Assembly: GCA_902806575.1 (NCBI GenBank)
Contig: CADCXD010000005.1
Coordinates: forward strand, 1,302,001-1,366,000
From: Jackrogersella multiformis
Lineage: Eukaryota; Ascomycota; Sordariomycetes; Xylariales; Hypoxylaceae
Reading direction: 5' to 3'
DNA length: 64,000 nucleotides
The number at the start of each line of letters is the position of its first letter. Position 1 is the stretch's first letter. The notes beneath the pieces are model-generated. The model did no database searches. It was not told the DNA's origin and saw only the letters and a program-made list of their open reading frames with translations. Positions 25,401-37,051 of this stretch are shown piece by piece. The translations under genes and the position numbers were made by a program.

Positions 25401-27025
25401 CGATAAAAGCGTGGTAGCGGGGGACCCCTCGTTGCTTGAGGAGACAACGGTCTTCCCTGCTCGATCCCAATCCCGCCGCCAGTGCCACCTTACAACGACC
25501 AAGCAGCCAAGTTACATACATATCTAGGTACCTAGGTACATACACTCTCTTACATTCAGCAACCTCCAAGGTCACCTACCTACCTAGGTACCTAGTGTAC
25601 CTACAACACATATCGGTACATACCTAATGTAGGTACCGAACTGGACTCTTACTTCCAATAATTATCATCTCCCGTTCTTCCATCTCTCGTCTCTGCCGTT
25701 TGCTCCTATCAACGGTTACCGTAGCGACCCACAAGCCCGTCTACCTAGGTACTCACATCTCTTCGACGATATATCTGTCAGTTCCAAGTTTGTGGCTTTG
25801 CTCTTCTCTCATACCTACCTAGGTACCTATACACATACACATCCGCAGATACCTACCTATCCACCTACCGAGCATACGTTTGATGGGTCTGGGTACTTAG
25901 ATTGTGCGACAGTATAATACCTACGTACACGTATGTACACGTGTTGTATTGTATGTACAAATCAGTAGGTACCCAGGTACCTACATACACTACCTAAGTA
26001 CACTTACAGCGAGCGAACTGGAGCAAGTGCAGGGGAGAGAGACAGAGACAGAGACAGAGACAGAGAGAGAGAGAGAGACATAGACAGAGAGAGAGAGAGA
26101 GAGCCAGAGCAGCCAGGACAGCCAGTGGTGGTTACCTTACCTTAGGCATATACCTATGTACATATAGGTACCTAGGTACTATAAGGTATACAGCATATAC
26201 ATACCGGGAAGGTACAACACTTTAACCAGAGAAGCCGACCCCCTTAAGTACCTGCGAGTCTCCTCTATCATCAACCCGGCAACACCCTTCTTTTCCGTTT
26301 CTCTATGCAGCATCCCCGAATCTTCATCCCCCAATAATAAATAAAAAGGGAATAAGGAACAAGGAACAAGGGCAGAAAGGAAAAGAAAATAATTAATTAA
26401 TTAGGTACACATGATTAAAAAAAACAGGACGAGAAGATATTTCAATATTTCTCGTTCCTTTTTTTAGTCTGGATGCTTTGCTGCGGATCATCGCAGTCCC
26501 TTAAACTGCAGCTCTCAGTTGAAAGCCAAACTTTTGTAACTTTTGTTAATCTTCTCTTTCCAACGATCCAACGATCCAACGAGAACCTCCTTTCAATCGA
26601 TTTACCTGCTGATCGAATCCATCATTCCCGACTTTTCTGACGCTACAAGTCTCGCCCACAAACGTCTGTTCGCGCGGATCCCCACTTGACCTGACTTGGG
26701 TCTTTGCTTGGTCTGGCTTGGGGTCTGCCAGTCAGTCTGTTTGGGCCCATTCAATCTAGTGTAGTCTCCCTGTCTCCCTGTCAGACGGTCTCCTTACCTT
26801 TGCCTACATTGGATCATCCTACATCCTACATACATAATATTACTTTTTTTTTTTCCCCTTTCCGACTTTTCGACAGCACTAGGCTGCCCACACTATCAGC
26901 ACTGTACAAGTAGTAGGACACACAACTGCCACGCATTCGGAAACCCACTTCGTTGGGTACCAGGACAGCTCCGCCCTTCCTGATCCAGTGACTGGATTCA
27001 CTTATCAGGCACATAAGCCCTCGGC
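25401..27025 (+). promoter_or_regulatory. upstream region of the Pro/Ser/Arg-rich gene, with palindromes and a GA-rich tract
   Basis: The region contains TACCTAGGTA palindromes at about 25524, 25578, 25742, 25816 and 26167, a GAGACA/GA tract at 26034-26106, and pyrimidine-rich stretches near 26830-26860. The CT/GA-rich segments resemble fungal core promoters or long 5' leaders. The exact transcription start cannot be read from sequence. Confidence 0.4.
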
Positions 27026-28690
27026 ATGGCGAAGAAGTCAGCTCCCTCTGTTGCATACTTCGAGGAGGCGGACGACGACGGCAAGCTCATCCCCGGCACC
27101 GAACCCAAATACGCACGTTCTACTGCACATAGCAGCCCGTCTAAAAGTCCATCTAAAGAGAAGCCCAACACCAGCAAGACACGCAAAGATTCGAACCGTC
27201 GAGAATCCAAAACACCTCCAACACCTCCAATCTCTCTATCAGACTCCGACACAACCGAACCTCTCGTTAGGAGAGACTCCAAGCTCAAGATGAAGGAAGA
27301 AAGGAAACGAGTTCCCGTCGTCAAGCAGCAACGGCCAGAGCGTCCCGCCGCCCGCTCCCACAAGACTGCACCGCAACATTCATCTCGACTCTCCGATGAA
27401 GCCTCTTACTACGGAGTACATCCTCAGCAGACCGTTTCGGCTGCACCCTCCAGACCTCGCGCTCGCACCAGACCTGAGTCATATTATGGCCAGCGCCCGC
27501 CTATGGCCACATCAGCATATGCTCACCAACACCAACCGCCGCATCCCTCGCATCTTCCTCCCCCGTCGTTCCCCCCTCATCCGTGGATGGGCGGGCCTCC
27601 TCCTTCAATGGGACACGCATTAGTCCACCAACCCATCCCATCCCCTTCATCATATGGGGAGATACCTCCTCCCCCTCATAGGGACCTGGCCTCGAGATTC
27701 CGGCGCCCTCAATCAGCTATGGGATTCCAACCGCCTCCCAGGCCTCTCGAGTATGAGCCGTCAAAAGAGAAGGCCCTCGCGCGGAGGACTTCGTCGGCGA
27801 GGAAGAATAGCAAGACCCACGAAGATACCCAGAGGATGCCGCCTCCTCCGCGGCCGGCCTCCACGCAACCGCCGCCAAATCGATTAGTATTCCGTCCACC
27901 GCCTCCATCACACGCCGGTTCTAGGAGGAAATCCGTTGGGTTTGAAGATGACGATCTGTCGGAGGCCGATCCTTCCATGTATAAAGCTGTGGCTCGGCGT
28001 GAGGTAGAATATGGCTCCGGCGCCCTCCCTTCCCGACCGAGGCGTCAAAGTTTCGACGCCGATTCGATCTACGACGTCGGTGATTACGAGATTGAACCAG
28101 CATCCCGTGGCCGACGTAGCTCGTTCTACAACTTCGAGGAGAAGGTACGCGATGCTTCTCGGTATCAGGAAGACATTAGCGGAGGAACTGCCCCGCCGCT
28201 TACGGCCGAGGCCCTCCGGCGTGTGAAGAATGGAGGTAGTAGCCGTTCGACTCGCAGCAGTGCAAGTCGTGACGAGAGCGATTACAAGCAATCAGCGACC
28301 ACACGGACCACGAGATCCAGCAGCGGAGACGATGATATTACTATAAAGCTCCCGATGGGTGCCGTCATTGAAGTTGGAAATACTAAGATTCATTGCAAGG
28401 ATGGTGGTGATATCAATATTGGCCGTGGCAACGGAGCTTCTCGTGGTGGAGGCAGTGACCATGCAACTTCTAACTACAGTGACGAAAGAAAGAGCCGAGC
28501 AGACCGAGCGGCAACGCGAACCCGGGCCAGTTCGCAGGCCGGATCATACTCCCGCACACGCTCTACGGCACCGCCTTTGTATCCTCCAGGTCCACCGGCC
28601 TACCCCCATTACGATGATCACTACGAACGCTATGCACCTCCCTATTTGGGCTATCACGATGATGAAGAAGAAGAAGACGGTTACTTCTAA
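27026..28690 (+). CDS. Pro/Ser/Arg-rich, largely disordered protein of unknown function
   Basis: A single exon encodes 554 residues starting MAKKSAPSV, in good start context. Residues 1-110 are Lys/Ser/Thr-rich with many phosphorylatable sites. About 115-300 is Pro/His/Tyr-rich with PPP and PPxxP-like segments that could bind SH3 or WW domains. 300-430 is Arg/Ser-rich with RRxS sites. A short ordered-looking block at about 437-470 (ITIKLPMG..IEVGNTKIHCKDG) is the likely conserved core. The tail is Tyr/Pro-rich and ends in a DDEEEED acidic stretch. There is no signal or membrane segment. The architecture is common among fungal scaffold-like proteins but I cannot name it. Confidence 0.75.
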   Translation: MAKKSAPSVAYFEEADDDGKLIPGTEPKYARSTAHSSPSKSPSKEKPNTSKTRKDSNRRESKTPPTPPISLSDSDTTEPLVRRDSKLKMKEERKRVPVVKQQRPERPAARSHKTAPQHSSRLSDEASYYGVHPQQTVSAAPSRPRARTRPESYYGQRPPMATSAYAHQHQPPHPSHLPPPSFPPHPWMGGPPPSMGHALVHQPIPSPSSYGEIPPPPHRDLASRFRRPQSAMGFQPPPRPLEYEPSKEKALARRTSSARKNSKTHEDTQRMPPPPRPASTQPPPNRLVFRPPPPSHAGSRRKSVGFEDDDLSEADPSMYKAVARREVEYGSGALPSRPRRQSFDADSIYDVGDYEIEPASRGRRSSFYNFEEKVRDASRYQEDISGGTAPPLTAEALRRVKNGGSSRSTRSSASRDESDYKQSATTRTTRSSSGDDDITIKLPMGAVIEVGNTKIHCKDGGDINIGRGNGASRGGGSDHATSNYSDERKSRADRAATRTRASSQAGSYSRTRSTAPPLYPPGPPAYPHYDDHYERYAPPYLGYHDDEEEEDGYF

Positions 28691-31600
28691 TTCTGAGCTA
28701 TCAAGTTGAAGATATCGATGATTCTTTTTATACATTTGTTTTGATTTATCGGACAGCGATTTTGCCATTTACGTCTCAATATTTTAGCATGTCATGCCAT
28801 CTTGCGTCTTCTCATCCTGTTATATCCTAGCGTCACACTTTTGGTGGTCTGAATGTTTCGTTATCGAAAAAGGGCCAAAAATTATGGATACCCCAAAATG
28901 GATCAGAAAAGGCTCAACAGGATGGGAACGGACGTATGTTCCCTTCCCTGCCAAATTCTCCGTGACTGGTGGAATTTCAACAATGTATACAAAGATATGA
29001 GTGGATGAGGACACATGAATGATGGTCGGGTTACGGACTTGGGACAACTGGAGGATGTGTTTGGTGGCTGTGTGGACGTTTGAGCGCGTGTTGGCTCACG
29101 TTCTAATCTCACCCGAACCTTGATCCTCTCAATCCAATTTTCCCAATTTGGAAATAAGGGGGACAATGTTCTATTTTTGTCTTCCTTTCTACACACGAAT
29201 TGGCCGTGCCATGCTGTTGTGCGATACCCTTTGAGCTTGGAAGCCGAGTCATTCGCATTCACATGGCGTAAGAGTTGGACTGATAGAATCGAATCTGTTC
29301 GGCAAATGAAGTTCGCACTTCTGTTGGCAGCGGGACGTTCATGTTTTTTTTCTTCTCTTTACTCGCAAAGGAGACCTTGTTGTCGTCTTTCAGCATGGAG
29401 TTGTTCCAGTTGGATGGTAGACTCGAGAGCTCGGGAATTTGTTTGTTGTACCTTAATTATCTAGTTGGGCCGGTCTACTGCTAGGAGGTTTAACCCGAGG
29501 ACAACAAGGACGGTCGATCCGCCTTGGTCCTCGTGTTAAAGCTCGCCTGGTTTTGGGGTGTGACTGGTGGACGGCCAACACGCGGAGGAAATCGTCATAA
29601 TGGCATAAGGTCGGACAGCATCTAGGGTTTCTTTGGTCGAATAGCATTGATCTATAGATAGGTACCTACTTACATATGTGGAGGACTAAGTAGTATCTAC
29701 TTGGATTAGGATATCCCCTTTTTTCAATGAAGGAATTGCAACCAAAATTATCATCGTCACTCGTGAACAATAGACCTATTGCTTTACATTTACAATGTGC
29801 CACAAAGACTGAGCTTGTCCTCGATCAGCCCATCTCGAAGCTGCTGTGGAATGCAGGTAGGCAGGGTTTCCCCGTTTTCCCATGAGATCGTGCCACGTCT
29901 TTTCGCGGCCCTGTGTGAAACTTACTAACTGAGCAAGCTCGCCACTTACATACGCCACTTACATACGCCACTTACATACTAAGTAGTAGACAACGCATGT
30001 AGCTTGACGTATTATTGTCTGACAAGAATAAAATGGCGCCCTGTCGGATTCGGCAGGTTGTAGCGCGAGATGTCTTTACGATCTTGACCGACTTACGAAT
30101 GAGGACTGCATCTCAAGACTTCGGAATGCGTGCCCTTTAATCCGCTAGTGGCTCGTGGGCGTGTATTCTTGGGATTTGGGGGCGTGGCTTGTTTCATGGC
30201 TTGCCTTAGTTCGAGAAGGTTGGCGATGCTCTGCCGATCCGGGGATTTGGTTTTGGGTCGACCTCCGGAGTTTGCTAGACTGCTTCTGTCTACCTTGGCC
30301 TACTAGCCAGTGCTAATACTCTTTATTATTATTGACTGTTATTGATTATGTACGTAGTAGTGGTGCGTACGGCTAGGTACTAGATAAGGTAGGTTGGAGG
30401 CTTACGAAGGAATATCGGGGGATTGGACCTGGTGTAGAGGGAGGTATGGAGACTCTGAGTTGTCGTTTTATGTACTTACTATGCTTAATCTCTACTATTA
30501 TACCTATTTGTCAAAAACGGCACTCTGAATATGCCGTAACTGACTCCGTGTGGCCTACCTATATATACCTGAAGGTATCTAGATCCAATTAACTATAACA
30601 ATGGCAGTTCAAGCGAGTTTCGTGGCATCCGCTCAAGAAGAGCTGACTTCCCGCTGGTTCCGAGCTGCCGGAAACATATCCAGCATAGGTATCCAGCATA
30701 TCCAGACTGGTGGTAATAGAAGGATTCGGCGCTTGGGGATATTATCGATTACATTACCTTCCTTCTTCCTTGATCAGGGGGGGATAATATGAAACGACTC
30801 AATACCATCGCTCTCTTCGCCCCCATCACTCCCATCCATAGTCATCCATCGTCGTCCCGAGCAGCAATTATTATTGCCTAATAACGAAAAGGTAACAGTA
30901 ACGAAACAGCGGTACGTAGTCTATTCGCTGATATATTTATTTCAAGCGGCTAGCGATACCAATTGGGTTTTAAGCAGAAGCGGACGGAGAGGTTCGGGAT
31001 ATTGATGGCTGCCCAGGTGCTCGCATGAACCGAATTCCTTTAATCTAATACCTACTCTAATACCTACCTAACCTATGGATGCCCATAACTATGTGAGAGC
31101 TGGTAGTGTACCTGCTTAGGCCGGGCGCTAAGAGGTTCCCCCGATGAAGTAATGGGCAATAGCCTTTCACCAATGGACGTTCTTACTATGTATACCTACC
31201 TACCTACCTAGGTAGTTGCGGTAGAAACATTGCGTTACAATGGCTCACCTGACACCGATACTCCAAGGCTACTCCTGATTTGTATTGTACCTTGGATGCT
31301 AGGAGGTAGGTTATTGTTAGAGGTTAGTTCCAAGTTAACGATAACCAGCCGTTTATGGCCCCGCAACGGTCGCCTGGGGCTGCCCGGGAGCTTACAAACT
31401 TAGTAGTATGCCCCACTGTCCTCTTTGGGATAAATAGGATACTTAGGTACTTTGACGATTACGTAAGGAATTTTGGTTTGAATCTTTTATCGATAGCGTA
31501 GTAGTAGTAGTGGGGCTATTCTTGTTGCCAGGTCAATGTCGAATTGTTGACTTTTGACATCATCCCCAACCTCCCCCAGCCACAAATATCCACAATCACG

Positions 31601-31960
31601 CTTGCGACCCATGGAAACCACCAGACAACCGATTCGGTGCAGCAGGGCAACATCTGGGCATACTTTCCTCTTCATACTCCATACCACCAAATTTCAAACT
31701 CGTACCTTAACGTTCCCAAGGTGCATCATCAAAGAGCATCCACCGACAACGGCTGCGTCAATTCCAGTCTTCATCTAGTACAATCTAAATCACGGGAGTG
31801 AGACTGATCAAGATAAGCTTTCAACGTCGCCCTGGCTGGGTTTTCCAGCGGAATACCAGTTAGACCAGCCGAGTCTAACTCTAATCAAATCCATCCCATC
31901 TGCCATTCCAGACCAGTATATTGTATTCAACAACCTTAGACATCTTAATCTTAAGCCAAG
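28691..31960. other. intergenic DNA, no supported gene
   Basis: No confident coding frame in 3.3 kb. A 63-codon frame at 30601-30792 starts in good context (ACAATGGCA) but has no extension or motif. TACCTAGGTA elements occur near 29660 and 31195-31216. A CATACGCCACTTA unit is repeated at about 29945-29978. Confidence 0.45.
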
Positions 31961-33400
31961 ATGGCGCCTCTGCTGCCGAACCTGGCAGCACATGCCCGCA
32001 GCCTGCTCACCTCGGCTCGGGACGCCGCCAACGACATCGCCGCCCGCTCCTCATCTAACATACCAACCTCCCAGACAGCAGCTCTCTCGCAACTAGGTCC
32101 CCTCGCCGCGCGTTCCATCCTCCTAGGCCGAGACGATTCCGGCGAGCAGAATGCGAACCCGCACAAGGGCGTCGTCAGCCCCAAGGACATCAACAACACC
32201 TTCATATTCGTGCTGTTCGGGCTCCTCGGCGCCGGCATCGTCTGCACCGGCATCTGGTTCTTCTTCTGGGCCAAGAACGGCGGCTTCCACTTCAAGGAGA
32301 ACGACTGGGACGACTACAAGTCCACGGTGCTGCGCCGCAGGGGCCCCAACGGCACCATCCTGACGGGCGCCACGCCTAGCACCCAGCTCGGCGGCGGCTC
32401 CGTCTACAAGGACGTCGACGACGGCGCCACGGAGTACACCGGCGGCCTGACGCAGATGACGGGCGACACGGGCGACACCCACAGCACGCTCACGGGCATC
32501 ACGGCCGGCGCGTCCGACGTCACGGGGCGCGAGAAGCGGCGGCAGAAGCGGGAGCGCAAGGAGCGCGAGCGCGAGAAGAAGAAGGACCGCCGCAACCGCG
32601 ACAAGGCCGGGCGCCGCGTGGGCGAGGACGGCGTCCTGGTGGACGAGGACGCCGAGGCCGCGGCCAAGGACCAGCTGCGCGCCTACCGCCACGAGAAGGC
32701 GGCCCGCGTCGGCGGCATCAACAAGCAGAGCGAGGGCAGCACCTGGGACGGCTCCACCAACCCCGACAGCTCCACCAGCGCCGGCAGCGACCTGCTCAGC
32801 AACCGCCAGAGCACGCCCACCACCACTCCCACCAAGCCCGCCCGCACCGAGATGAAGGAGAAGGAGAGGGAGAAGAGCAGCCGCGCCGCCGGCGGCATCA
32901 GGAAGGTGTACAGCACGGCGGACCGCACCGCCGACCGCGAGGACGCGCGGCTCCGCGCCGAGGCCCGCCGCCTGCAGGAGAAGGGCCGCGCCGCCGGCAG
33001 CGGCTCCGGCGGCGTCAAGCGCGACTTCAGCTTCCAGCGCGCCAAGGCCACGCACGCCCCCGCCGCGGCCGCCAGCGCCGTGTCGTCGTCCGTCCGCGCC
33101 AGCACCATCGAGGAGGAGACCGTGAGCGCGGCCGGCGAGGCCACCGGGGGCAGGTACCTCCCGCCGCCCGGCGGCTGGGCCAGCGAGGTCGGCTCCGAGA
33201 GCACCGACCAGGGCACCAAGTCGTACCACCACGTCATCCCCGGCATCTCGCCTAGCACCGTGAGCGGAAGCGGTAGCGGTAGCGGTAGCGGTAGCGGGGG
33301 TAGTAGTAGTGTGAGCACGAGCGCCGTGGGCACGGACGTGATCGATTACGCCGAGGAGAAGCGCAAGAAGCGCGGGACTGGGAGACACCGACGGGATTAA
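31961..33400 (+). CDS. single-pass membrane protein with long charged cytoplasmic tail
   Basis: A single exon encodes 479 residues. A membrane helix lies at about residues 80-103, followed by a WAKNGGFHFKENDWDDYKS juncture that looks strongly constrained. Residues 120-190 are Gly/Thr-rich with repeated GD/GIT units, and 190-225 form a very basic Arg/Lys/Glu stretch. Further Arg/Ala-rich helices follow, and a Gly-Ser repeat encoded by GGTAGC units lies at 33270-33300. Proteins of this layout are conserved in Sordariomycetes and, as I recall, sometimes carry an 'endosomal SPRY domain' label, but I see no SPRY domain here. Third codon positions are almost all G or C, unlike the neighbouring genes. 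Confidence 0.8.
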   Translation: MAPLLPNLAAHARSLLTSARDAANDIAARSSSNIPTSQTAALSQLGPLAARSILLGRDDSGEQNANPHKGVVSPKDINNTFIFVLFGLLGAGIVCTGIWFFFWAKNGGFHFKENDWDDYKSTVLRRRGPNGTILTGATPSTQLGGGSVYKDVDDGATEYTGGLTQMTGDTGDTHSTLTGITAGASDVTGREKRRQKRERKEREREKKKDRRNRDKAGRRVGEDGVLVDEDAEAAAKDQLRAYRHEKAARVGGINKQSEGSTWDGSTNPDSSTSAGSDLLSNRQSTPTTTPTKPARTEMKEKEREKSSRAAGGIRKVYSTADRTADREDARLRAEARRLQEKGRAAGSGSGGVKRDFSFQRAKATHAPAAAASAVSSSVRASTIEEETVSAAGEATGGRYLPPPGGWASEVGSESTDQGTKSYHHVIPGISPSTVSGSGSGSGSGSGGSSSVSTSAVGTDVIDYAEEKRKKRGTGRHRRD

Positions 33401-35282
33401 GTGAGAGCTGGGTAGCTGGTTGGTAGGGGGGAGGGGGGAGGGGAACAGAAGGAAAGGCAAGATGAATACGAGTTGATATGAATTGAGGAAAGGATTTGAT
33501 GTATCGGATCGGTATGGTCTACGTACGTCTAGGTTGGACGGAGAGGGGTGGATGCATACGGCTTCTAGGCTGGCTGTCCTATTCCTCATTTCACGTCCCT
33601 TTATTATGGTCCTCTCTACTATAGTTGCTCTACTATGGACACTACTATGAGATCTTGATCCGTCACCACGTCAGACGGAAAGGAAATGTACCAGGCTAGG
33701 AGAAACGGACGCATATCAAGGACTTTGTTTTTTGCCCCTACTTGAACGGCTATGGTTTCACGGTTACGGTCACTTGCTTTTACACTACTGTTGCTTTAGA
33801 GAAGATACGGCACGGATTCCATGGATGACACGAATACACGCTTGTATGTATGTAAGAAAAAAACAATTGACGAATCAACACGAGGCTGTTTGCTATTTAC
33901 TACATCGCGAGTGATCTATGTGTGATGAGTGAAGACGAATGGGCGTTCTTTTGTGCCTTGAAATTTACTGTTTCGGAGGTAAGGGCACGTTGAAATGTTA
34001 GTTGGAACATGGCTGGTCGGTCGAAGTCGTCATGTATGCAGAGAATGACGACGGGCACGCGAGAAGCTAAGCTACCTGGATATATCCATATCGTATGCGA
34101 GAATTTAAGTTACCTACTGAGATAGGTTGGGAAATCAATGGGCGAGCCTCTCGCTACATCCCCTTTTACATGCATGGTGGGAATGACAAGGAGGAAAAGA
34201 CGGAGGAGGAACCTAGCATGGTATATAACCGGGTTATTACGTCTCAGCTAAGGACAATAATCAAACATGGCGAATGTGCTTGGGCAGGGGAGGTGGCGGA
34301 AGCGAATAAGTTCATCCACATAAGAAAATAGATACATTGACATTTCTACTTTCATTTCGGTACTTATTTAGGTCGTGTACATTTCCTGGCGGCTCTCGAA
34401 GCCCCTTATTTACCTAGGTACGTATGTAGTTCTCTTTTCACGTAGTTACGGTAGTTTTTTCGTAACTAATGAACTCGAACTGAAATTATGCCGGCACAGA
34501 AATCGGGATGACTGACATACGATATAAGGATGATTCTAGACGCATGCCCCCCTTTTCTTAATTAATGCCAACATTTATACTTGACCATAAGCTATTACAA
34601 GGTGACGAACTTCAGGCATAGATCCCGCATTAGAATAGTCAGGAAGTAAGATCATGCGTTGTACTCTTCTCGGAGAGATATATTATTAGATGATACTATA
34701 GTGAAATGTTATGAAATGCAATTCGTGAGTCAATGAGTTAAACAGTAGACGCCAAGACCAATATGAAATAAGAGTGGAGATAGTAAGCTAAGTAATCAAA
34801 GATCGTGTCCCGATGCGTTTCTCGGTTATTGGTATGAAATTTAGTCGTAGCATCATAATTATCGGTAAAATTCGTGTCATTCTGTCCTTTTGATCATTTT
34901 CTTTTGGTGGCCGTCCTGTATACCAAATTGTATGCCGCCCCGGAACCTAATAGGGGATGTGCATATTAAAAACTGAAGTAGGAAGCTGACTCTTTATGCT
35001 CGTAGGTCCTTGCGTACCAAGTGTGCTGTTGTCCAAGTCTCTATAACGTGCAAAGGTCGCTTGGGATCGTGATGGCAACGGTGCGTTGTTGGAAAATAAA
35101 ACGTGATGTGTCGAGAAGGATAATGTACTACCTGGTCTCCTGGTCGATAACAGGGAAAGACCATGGGGTGAAGTCTTCAAAACGTATATATATAGTAGGG
35201 CGTCTTTCGACACCATGGATGGCCTTCGGCCGTGGAAGAACGTGGTATGGGAGTTGAATTTTTTTCTTAGGACAAGGAAGGC
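33401..35282. other. intergenic DNA, no supported gene
   Basis: 3' region of the membrane-protein gene, then AT-richer sequence from about 34330 to 34950 with no coding signal. Small frames (33732-33914, 34095-34331) lack motifs. Confidence 0.5.
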
Positions 35283-37051
35283 CTACCTCCTTGACTTTCT
35301 TGATGATCGGTGCAATTTCTTGTTCCAGCATTCGTTAACCGCGTAGCGGACATGGTCGAAATCGTCTTGGGGGATGGTGCCGATGAAAAAGACCTTGACG
35401 TTATGCTCGATGGTAACTAATTTAGAGTAGTTAACCCGAGACTCCTTAGCTAGTGTTTCGCCCTCGGCGGAGACCTGAAGAGCAACGGGTGCGAATCCGA
35501 GTTCGGGTTCGTTTTTTAGAGGCTTGGGCTTGTGGCCAGCCATGTAGATGATACCATGCTTGTTTGGCCTCACCCCTTTTTTGAGACACCCTCTTCGGTC
35601 ATATGTCAAGATTGGCCTATATTTGTAAATATATTGCAACAGAAAATGTGAAGGTATTCGCTTACACGCATGTACTGTGGTGGCTCTCATCTGTGGTGAC
35701 GATGATAAACCGACGGAAACCAATATAGAATTTGCTGCCGGCTGCGGTCCTCCTTTTCGTGACATCGGAAATTGGGTCATCGGGTCCGATTTGCCCAACT
35801 TGGCCGAGAGGCTCTGACCAAAGAATCTTAAATACCTAGTCGGCTTAGTTAGCGTCTGATTACCTCGATGAACACATGGAAGGCTTGGGGTACATACCTC
35901 GCCTGGTTGAAACCTTGCGGAATACTCTACCCTGTATCCTGTCTAGTCCTCAGTAAATTACGGAGTAAATTGGACAGATGAAGATGTACTTACGGCTATC
36001 TAGTACTTCCTCGTCTCCTGGGGTTCCTTGGATGTAGTTGTAGGACGGAGCTGTAGGAATTGTAGCCATGGTGACCGGTGAGCCACCGCGCGGTGTTGGA
36101 ACATCATCTCCGTTTACTAGCGGGGTGTCTATTTCAACGTATTAGTATCGAGTTGCTAGATATCAATTAAGGCACTGACTTAGTTCGTATGCATTGGGGT
36201 CAACGTTAGCAGACCAAGAGGACGATGTGGCTGGCTCTGCTAATGATGTCGAATATGATGGCTCGCCGGTCTTGTGAGTCCCATAATATTCGTTACGACT
36301 CCTACGGACGGCTTCTTGATATTCGGTATCGAGAGCGTGGTTTTCTCTAGACTCGTAATCGTTCATACGTGGCTCTGTAACATGTATAGATGAACCAGCT
36401 GTAGGAGCCTCGACATTTGGGTAATTAGAACTAGCGTCTAAACTTATTAGCCCCTTTTATGTTTGTGTGAGGTAGTTATATCTTACATTGTTCATGTGCT
36501 CCCTGACTATAGTCGTCTGTCCTCAAGGGCAAACTACCGGCTGCCTGAGGTAGGTTACCGCTAAATGAAGGATTGCCGTATTCCTCAAGCTGCTCGGCCC
36601 CGAGCGACTTTCCTTTCCCTTTGTCGATTTGCTGCTGGGCCTGTACATAATCAAGATAACCAGAGTTCTGGGATTGGTTGGTATCATGCGTATAGCTTGC
36701 ATGGTCAACGGCAGCAGCATGATGGCCTCCGTACTCGAAAGATTGGCCCGAGTCATAGACATCTTGGCCGACATTCATGTTCTGGATTTGCTGCGTTAAA
36801 TCATTAATGGAATGATCGGACCGCGGAACCCTCTGATCAGGGCCATTAGGGAGAGTTGGCCCAATCCAATCATATTCTATGGTACCTGATAATGGCTAGT
36901 TAGTACGAGCTAGGCCGGGAACTTTTTGGAGTATCAAAGACGTACCATGCCGACCTACTCGCTCTAAATACCATTGTTGATATTGGTCGTGCCACTTGGG
37001 TTCGCTCCAAGGGCGCGACGAGGACTTTTGCTTATGTTTCGGCACTGGCAT
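35283..37051 (-). CDS. DUF6590 domain protein
   Basis: Seven exons are inferred from clear GT-AG junctions: 37051-36946, 36885-36487, 36437-36180, 36128-35994, 35938-35898, 35835-35666 and 35616-35283. Introns are 49-62 bp, most with CTAAC/CTAAT branch sites. The joined frame is 480 residues with no internal stop. Residues 1-300 are polar, Gln/Asn/Ser/Tyr-rich and probably disordered. Residues about 305-465 match the fungal DUF6590 pattern in order: F-x-PG-x-VFK-x-LW-x-EP near the start, RRFIVV, a PI.TY..RG element, a PNKHGIIY element, then SRVNYSKL-TIEHNVKV. DUF6590 has no established function; it is common in ascomycetes. A short basic tail (RSSRKSRR) ends the protein. Confidence 0.85.

Noticed and set aside
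32123..33589. 488-codon minus-strand open frame opposite the membrane-protein gene
   Set aside because: Extreme GC at third codon positions removes stops on the opposite strand. The translation is Ala/Gly/Leu/Val-rich without sense, while the plus strand has a membrane helix and a constrained juncture.
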